This document shows positions 57,694-64,000 of a stretch of 64,000 bases of DNA, piece after piece. The DNA lies in NCBI GenBank assembly GCA_028455995.1, contig JABELC010000004.1, positions 930,001 through 994,000 on the forward strand, in the 5' to 3' direction. The DNA is from Scleromitrula shiraiana. Taxonomy: Eukaryota > Ascomycota > Leotiomycetes > Helotiales > Sclerotiniaceae. The first letter of the stretch is position 1. The number at the start of each line of letters is the position of its first letter. The notes beneath the pieces are model-generated. The model saw only the letters and a program-made list of their open reading frames with translations, did no database searches and had not been told where the DNA came from. Position numbers and translations under genes: made by a program.

Positions 57694-59947
57694 ATGCAAC
57701 CACTCAATTGGGGGCTATTGATAGCCCTCCTCCAAGTCAATGAGATCTCCGCTCAGCGATTAGCTCAAACTACAACTGTAGTAGCCGGAGCAACTTCCTA
57801 TGTACCCTCAGTAGGAGCCTCCCTAGCCATAGCCGCACCCGCATCAACCCCAACTCTCGTCTACAACTGCCGAGCTATGCCCCTAATCTGCGAGAACGTC
57901 GCCGATTACTCTCGAGCTACTCACGGTAACACCGATATCCCCAATGCGCTACTCTTCCACTATGATGCCGATGAAGGCAGAAAGGATATCAGACGTGATG
58001 AATCCTGCGGAAATTTCAATCGTGATAGTTGTCCTAATGCTAGATCGAATGGAAAACAGCAGAATACATTAGTTACAGCAATTGCTAATGCTCATAATGC
58101 GTTGAGTGTGGCTTCGAGAAATATTATTCTTGCGGGTCCTAATCCTAGGGCTGGTCAGGCTCGTGTTGCTATTGCGGCGGTTCCGGGGAGGTTTCGTGGT
58201 GAGGGGTCGGCGTTTAGTTGTGATGGTAAGATATCTGTTCTAGTCTAGCTTGATAGCATTGGCTAATTTATCCTATAGAATTTCCTCCTGCTGTGTAAGT
58301 CGAAGATGAACAATTGTTATAGTGACAAAAAGTTCTTAAATCTTTAACTAATAGTATTGCAGATTCATTGAAGGTGGTGATGGAGCCAAAACTATCTGTG
58401 CTGGATGTAGCTGGCAAGTCTATCAAGGTGATGCAACAAAGTCAGGCACCACTGGAAAATGGCCTTTTGCCTCCCGTTCCGGTGTAAAAGATGAGCAAGA
58501 TTGGCAGGCTGCTTCCCATCAATCTTTAAGCGTAAGTATTACCTCTCATTCATTGAAATATGAATTCTTTCATACATCAAACGGAAAGACTAATACAAAC
58601 AATTCCAATTCATAGAAAGCCCTCGGTATCCCCGGCAAAGCTGTTCGAGCAACCCAACTCCCCAAATCCATCTACCCCTTCTACTTCACCACCACCACCT
58701 TAGCTGGCGTTGCCACAAAAGCCTATGTTGAGAATGCAGGCGCCACGAAAGTCATCGCAAAACGTCACGCTTTGAGTACGGATATTTCCTATAACACGGC
58801 CCTTGTTGCAGAAGAAACGAGCCCTGCTCTTGTTGGATTGTTGGAACGTGCTGTTGCGGCTAAGAAACCAACGAAGACGGTGGCTCCTCCTCCTCCCGTT
58901 AAGACTACTCCTTCCCCTCCTCCCCCTCCTACTACGCCTAAGACTACGGTTCAACCTACTACACCGCCTACTACACCGCCCACTACACCACCGACTACTA
59001 AGACTACATCAACTTCTGCTCCACCCCTACCTCCATCGTCGACTAGCACTTCTAAGTCCTCAATTGCAACGACTCCTTCATCCTCCACAAGTACAAGTAA
59101 ATCAAGCTCAAGTTCTTCGATTTCTTCGTCCTCATCTTCATCGTTAACTTCTCAATCAAGCTCTTTGAGTTCTTCGAGCTCCTCGGTAGTTACGACGGGT
59201 ATCTCTTCATCGGTGTCCAGCTCTACATCTAAGATCTCAAGTTCTATTAGTACATCAATATCTTCTTCCTCGGCTAGTATCCCGTCTGTTTCGTCATCGA
59301 GTTCAAGTCCCATCTCTTCCTTGTCTTCTTCAACCATTACTTCAGGATCAGTGCCAGTATCTAGGACATCAGCATCATCACTCTCAACTTCCGGAGTTAT
59401 ATCCACAAACTCATTATCCACAACAACCGGTTCCTCCTCCTTGGTATCGGCTTCAAGCACCTCATCTTGTTCTGGGTCTCTCTGCCCCACAATCACATCC
59501 ACATCCTCCTCCATCTCATCCACTATCACAGGTACATCAAGCTCAACATCCCAATGCACAGCCTCCGGAACCCTAACCTGTGCTCCCAACATCTCATCAT
59601 CCTCCTCCTCAACAGCATCCTGCATCTCAACAACCATAAGCGGTAAACCCACACTCTCCTGCCCTGCCTCAACATCAAGCGCAACATCCTGCATCAGCAC
59701 AACCATAAGCGGCACAGCGACCCTCTCATGCCCCGCTGCCACGGGAACAGTAGACCCAATTGATCATGATGGATCGTCTGATGTAGAGGCTGGAGATCCG
59801 GGGTTCGATGATGAGAGTGCGGTTGATTTGATTGGAGGGTTGGTTGGTGGGGGGAATGAGACGACGGTTGTGAGGAGGGAAGCTGGAGTGCCAGGGCCGA
59901 AGATTACGTTGAGTCCGGTTGTGAGGAGGTGGTTGGGTATTTCTTAG
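57694..59947 (+). CDS. Secreted NucA/NucB-type nuclease with Ser/Thr tail
   Basis: Four exons, 57694-58225, 58279-58294, 58363-58531 and 58616-59947, join to 682 residues; the second exon is 16 nt. A signal peptide (MQPLNWGLLIALLQVNEISA) comes first. The catalytic region carries DESCGNFNRDSCPN and, created across the micro-exon, FSCDEFPPAVFIEGGDGAKT. This is the Asp-Glu motif and Cys-rich frame of NucA/NucB deoxyribonucleases (bacterial CDEYPFAST-EGG). Residues about 330-400 are Thr/Pro-rich. From about 400 to 600 the tail is almost all Ser and Thr, with CISTTISG-TLSCPA type repeats near its end, and would be heavily O-glycosylated, giving a stalk or wall-bound form. The very end, SPVVRRWLGIS, is not a GPI signal. 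Probable role: extracellular DNA degradation. Confidence 0.82.
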
Positions 59948-60817
59948 GGGGGTGTGGAAAGAGTGAATGAGTGAGTTAGTGGGTGGGTGGGTAATCGGTT
60001 GGTTTATTTGATTTGAAGTGAGTGGAACTGAGTTGAATTGGACTGGGTTGAATTGTTTATTTGCTTGGATGTTAGTTTGGTTGATGAAAGAGATTAGATG
60101 GGATGGTATGGCATGTCATGGTATAGAAGGGTATGGAAACTATAATATTTACATGTATCTGTATCTTTAACATTAGAATTTTGATTTTGAAATTTCTCTT
60201 CCGGTATGTGTATGTATGTACATGTGTGTGTATGGGAGGCAGTAAAGCAGAATAGTATTTCAATGAGCCTTATGATTAGTTTCGAGATTATATTGCATAT
60301 AATTTGATGTAGAACTATGTCTTGTTTCCGGTGACTTCCTTTGCATCTATCTCTTATAGTGTATGAATTAGAATAAATAGAATGGTCTGTTAGATGCTAC
60401 AGATTCGTAGATATGTTGATGAGAACAATCTGGAGAATGTAAAGTTGTGAAGTTTTGAAGTTTTGGTTAGTCTTGTGATTCCATAAGCTGATATAAAAAG
60501 CCTATTGGCAGACCTGAGAACAACATGAACGAAGAACCATATAGCATTTTACGTGATATAGAGTCACAGATACCAATGCTAACCATGGTCATAAGCAAGT
60601 AAGCATTGTTTGGAAAGGTGTAGATCCGGTGGAGATCTGCCTGAGCCAGCGTAATTTGGTTGTTATTGCAGATGGGTATCTGCTGGACTTTTGCGCCAGC
60701 ACAACATTGTATGAATCCTCGTTTGTGGGATAACTCTCGGAAGTTGGAGTGACTCCTACAACTTTTTGTTTTCTCGATCTACTCACGTTCATAACGATAT
60801 AGCTGAGGAGAGAGAAT
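59948..60817. other. Spacer without a supported gene
   Basis: G-rich 3' flank, then ordinary AT-rich DNA. Small minus frames show nothing recognisable. Confidence 0.5.
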
Positions 60818-61889
60818 ATGCCTGTATCTATGAGATGGATACCGATACTTTTGTTAATCGCTAGTCTTCTGATCCTCGTAGAACCAGTATCCGCTGACGA
60901 CTACTGCGAAGGATGTCGAACTCTTGAATTGGAGCGTGCACTAGGTATGATGCTCCAATATATGGCTGGGACCCTCAGCTAATTTCCAATAGGATTGGGG
61001 ATTGATCTGACGATTGACCATGCGTAAGTAATATATTTATATTCTTCCAAAAAATGTATTTCTTTACCAGACCTCTAAAATAGCACCGCTGCTATCAAGT
61101 AAAAAAATGGCACCATGTTTGATGTAGCCAAAGTTTCTGGTTCTTTAGAGTACATCCGAGCTATGAAAGACTTTGCTGAAGGCGCATTCGAGTACGCGAT
61201 GGGAAGGATTCTTTGTTACAAGGTTTCCAGAATTCTGTTAACTTTCAGGAAGTCAATTGCATATACATCAAGACCAGCCATAATATTTCCTCCCTTGATC
61301 GCACCAATTTCTCTTTCATCGTTATTTTGGGAACCTGTTCCATCCAGAATTTATGGATATCTCAAACAGAAACTGCAAAACTACACCCCACGCCTTAGGC
61401 CCCCTCCCCCATCCCGAGAAGAATACGATCCCTGGACTTTAGCAATCGGGGATATGCTCTCAGAGATAAAAGGCTTTATTACCACTAACCACGGAAATAA
61501 AATATCCATATTTACAGCTGACTGTTCCCGATTTCATAACCGACACCAGACATGTTTACCACGAGCGACTCTGTTTAGCAGCGTCGTATGCAGGATTTGA
61601 GATCTTTCCACTTAATTCCATAGATCCTTCATATAATCACGCTCTTTTTTATCACGGAATCAGAAATTGCAATATCCGAGAGCATTCTTCAGATCCCCAA
61701 ATGAATTGCCCCTCTGATAATGAGAAAATCGATGTTGTGTTATCTATCTCGTATGTTGAGGTTAGTTTAGGAATAACATCATTAGAACGGAAGACGCCGA
61801 TTGGTAATGGTTGGGAGCCACAATTGGGTTGGTTTAGACCTCGAAGAACGAGTGAAGAGTTGGAATTGGGAAGTGAATCCGCACTTTGA
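60818..61889 (+). pseudogene. Hsp70/actin-like ATPase relic with signal peptide
   Basis: Starts MPVSMRWIPILLLIASLLIL, a signal peptide, then SADDYCEGCRTLELERALG. Small introns bring in LGIDLTIDHATAAIK, which resembles the Hsp70/actin phosphate-1 loop (GIDLGTTYS). An in-frame TAA near 61102 follows, and the frame resumes NGTMFDVAKVSGSLEYIRAM. After WTLAIGDMLSEIKGF the reading shifts by one base near 61500. In the new frame comes TVPDFITDTRHVYHERLCLA then ASYAGFEIF, comparable to the Hsp70 VP-x-x-F-x-x-x-Q-R...AGLE block. A final stretch ends at 61889. At least one stop and one frameshift mean it is broken. The assignment rests on short motif resemblance and is tentative; an unknown secreted protein is the alternative. 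Confidence 0.45.
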
Positions 61890-61989
61890 TTAGAAGACCC
61901 AGAGAAATATTGGCGCAGTGTCAGAAGCGTAGTGGGATGTTCTATTGGCGATAAAATTATTGATCGAGTTATCTTCTTAGGTTCCGAGG

Positions 61990-62570
61990 CTAATTATAAG
62001 CAGAAACCGTAATAGTGGAAGTAACGGGAGCAGCGCAAGATTCATCACTTGGGGCGGGAGCAGCCTCAGTAGTTGCGGTGCTTGAAGCAGCTTCTGTTTT
62101 ACTGGCTGCAGATGATGAATAATCAGATGCTACAGCAGCTCCTCCGGCTGCGGCGGTGATATCATCCGCGGTGGCATCTTCTGCTAGGAGGTTTTGGGTG
62201 AATATACATCCTGGTTCGTCATCTGCGGTGTCACAAGTGTGGCCTGCGGCTGTTGGATCACAGATCTAGAGAATTTGGATTAGTCTCATGTTATACATAT
62301 GCATACACTTTAAATGAACAATGCCATGGGAAAACTCACAGTTTCAAGAGCAAAAGTACTAGAAAGAAGAGCATCTTGAGGATTAGCCCCAACAGAAGCA
62401 AGTTGTTTAGCAGGCGACAAAACAACCGCCTTATTAGTAGCAGCCGCATTAGGAGAAGCAGGATCTTGATGTTGTTGAACGGCCGAAATCTCAGGATTAA
62501 TGTACTCGTCATCTATCTGAGATATCGTAAGATACTCATCCGATTGTACTGATGTACTCCTAGAAATCAT
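61990..62570 (-). CDS. Small Ala/Ser/Thr-rich protein of unknown function
   Basis: Two exons, 62570-62340 and 62265-61990, join in phase 0 to 168 residues; the donor is GTGAG. The first exon reads MISRSTSVQSDEYLTISQID and on to LASVGANPQDALLSSTFALE; the second carries CDPTAAGHTCDTADDEPGC. It then turns into an Ala/Ser/Thr tail (AAAGGAAVASDYSSSAASKT) ending with one more Cys. The Cys pattern and low-complexity tail look like an extracellular protein, but no signal peptide precedes the first ATG. Either a 5' exon with the signal lies upstream of 62570 and I could not find it, or it has been lost. Family unknown. Confidence 0.55.
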
Positions 62571-63326
62571 TGTTGGAACTAATACCTGCCACGCGCAACT
62601 AGCAGTTATCTTGAAGATATCTACTTTGATAGTGGAGACACATAGGTAATTAATCTATCCTTATTTCAAGCTTCATGTGGATGGTCTATTCGTGGGGTCG
62701 AGTGGAGATGCGATACCCAAGTGTAAGATAATTGTATCAATTATCCAACCCCAAATTGGACGGGAAGCATGAAGTCTGTATTCAGAACTCGAATTCAATT
62801 GAAAACATACATACTGTACTAAACTTACATATTTCAAGACATGAACCTCAGTTCAAGTAAAATCGATTGATTATCCAATGAAAGCATAGTAAATCATAAG
62901 TTTCTAGAAGTATCAGACAAAATTATGGTGTTGTAACCATCAAGCCAAAACGGATAAATAGACATGGGCACGGTGCCACTAAGCGATGTTTGGTAAGTCT
63001 TACAGTACTTAAGAGCTTTCAGGTAATATTCAAACGTTTACTTACTCACAGGAGTTCGTCTCAAGACTAATAGTGCGGTGGTATTGGTATCCATTTTCCA
63101 CATGATATCCATGGATTGAGCGATTTATTGATTTTTCATTGATAATATATTATACGTCTACTCGAGTACAATCAATGCCACGATTTCCATCTCCACTTCA
63201 AGGAGCGTGGAACTGGATCTTTCGTCATTACTGCTTCCATGTCCAATCACATCACATCCCATCCCATCCCCAATCTCAACTCATATTGTTCCGACATAAC
63301 TCCTTTATTCTTCTCTGCCACATCAA
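62571..63326. other. Spacer without a supported gene
   Basis: Ordinary AT-rich sequence. I searched the minus strand for a signal-peptide exon belonging to the downstream small gene and saw none. Confidence 0.45.
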
Positions 63327-64000
63327 TTACTCCCCCTTTTTCCTCTCCTCCTTTATCGTCTTCCATCTCATAATCCAACATGCGATCGGAAAGAGCACCG
63401 TGTTGATAGCGCACCAGGCGAATAAGATACCGAAATTGAGTCCGATGCGGGAATGGATGTCGAATAGGATTGTTCTGCTTGCTTCGACGACTAATTGGGA
63501 ATTAGTATCTGGGTAGGAAGATGATAGAGGGACAGCAGCAAGGAGGAGAAACTTACTATTGTGTAGAGGCCATGCATATCCCCAACCGTAGAAGCCGGGT
63601 GCTAACGTGAGGGAATAGAATGATGTTGATACGTTTGTTATGACCCAGAAGATGAGCCAGAATGCTGTCCACTGCAGTTTTGATGTAGTCAGTTACCTAT
63701 ATTTTCATTTTCTTTCTTGATATAGACTGTTCATCGTGATATCTCTTTACTTCACGTTTCGCGTATCGTCGTCTTCATCCCATCTTCTCCACTCATAGAA
63801 CAAATCCCGAATACGTATTCACAGTGGGAAGAGGGTATAATGATAAGGGAAAGATAGAAAGACAAAAAAACTTACTGGCTGTCCAACAATCATGGCAACA
63901 TTCTCACAAGCCAACCCCAAAGCAAACATCCCCACCCAATTGACCATCCAATAAACCGGGAAACTACCCCTCCCATATCTCGTCCCCATCCAAACCTCTG
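63327..64000 (-). CDS. SNG1-family membrane protein, 3' part
   Basis: The gene runs in from beyond 64000. Visible exons on the minus strand are 64000-63876 (continuing outside), 63671-63557 and 63490-63327, joined in frame. They encode the last 134 residues or so: membrane helices in VYWMVNWVGMFALGLA and FWLIFWVITNVSTSFYSLTL, then APGFYGWGYAWPLHNIVEAS. Next come RTILFDIHSRIGLNFGILFA and WCAINTVLFPIACWIM, then a short basic tail. The GYAWPLHN and LGLNFG-like segments fit the nitrosoguanidine-resistance protein SNG1 / DUF3533 family, multi-span proteins of the plasma membrane. The N-terminal large loop is outside the window. Confidence 0.75.

Noticed and set aside
59152..59742. 196-codon acidic frame opposite the nuclease tail
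   Set aside because: It is the antisense shadow of the Ser/Thr-rich repeat and shares its coordinates exactly.

Overview
The window looks like nuclear DNA of a filamentous ascomycete. Genes carry short GT-AG introns of about 50-200 bp, intergenic DNA is full of microsatellites, and it encodes typical ascomycete proteins (Ump1, She9/Mdm33, Pat1, a GT15 mannosyltransferase, an Hst3/4-like sirtuin, uS12m). Premature stops and splice damage of the CpA/TpG to TpA kind fit repeat-induced point mutation (RIP). A Leotiomycete, possibly of the Sclerotiniaceae, is my impression from gene content and style only; no marker here proves it.

Layout. 1-10.5 kb: remains of a secondary-metabolite locus, with an unidentified broken fragment, a P450 C-terminal relic, a small glycine-zipper protein gene, an ER-KR relic of a highly reducing polyketide synthase, and an apparently complete adenylation-thiolation-reductase gene. 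11-18.6 kb: one tRNA-Ile(AAU), a prenylated ubiquitin-fold protein and the proteasome assembly chaperone Ump1, set in long low-complexity spacers. 19-24 kb: a twin ABC ATPase, an ankyrin relic and a six-exon formate/nitrite transporter. 25.7-26.5 kb: an extremely AT-rich element with terminal inverted repeats and a 3-bp target duplication. 26.9-31.3 kb: a carboxylesterase-fold protein without its catalytic triad, a secreted HNH nuclease and an unknown protein. 32.9-41.3 kb: the sirtuin, a broken HET-domain gene and Pat1. 43.6-47.6 kb: the mannosyltransferase, a microsatellite cluster and mitochondrial uS12. 48.8-52.9 kb: a decayed GH35 beta-galactosidase followed by a decayed F-box-like gene. 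53-56 kb: She9/Mdm33 and a Pyp1-like HAD phosphatase. 57.7-64 kb: a NucA/NucB-type secreted nuclease with a Ser/Thr-rich tail, a decayed Hsp70-like gene, a small Ala/Ser-rich protein, and the 3' part of an SNG1-like membrane protein running off the window.

Housekeeping genes (Ump1, Pat1, uS12m, She9, the sirtuin) look intact. The accessory genes between them are mostly broken. I found no CRISPR, operon or phage-like structure and no clear candidate for a wholly new system. The most unusual items are the triad-less carboxylesterase homologue, the TIR-bounded AT-rich element, the half-dead metabolite locus, the Walker A Lys-to-Arg change in the ABC protein, and very small exons (a 3-nt coding exon in ump1, a 16-nt exon in the NucA/NucB gene). 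Gene models were spliced by hand; reading frames close exactly for every intact gene listed with exon coordinates.
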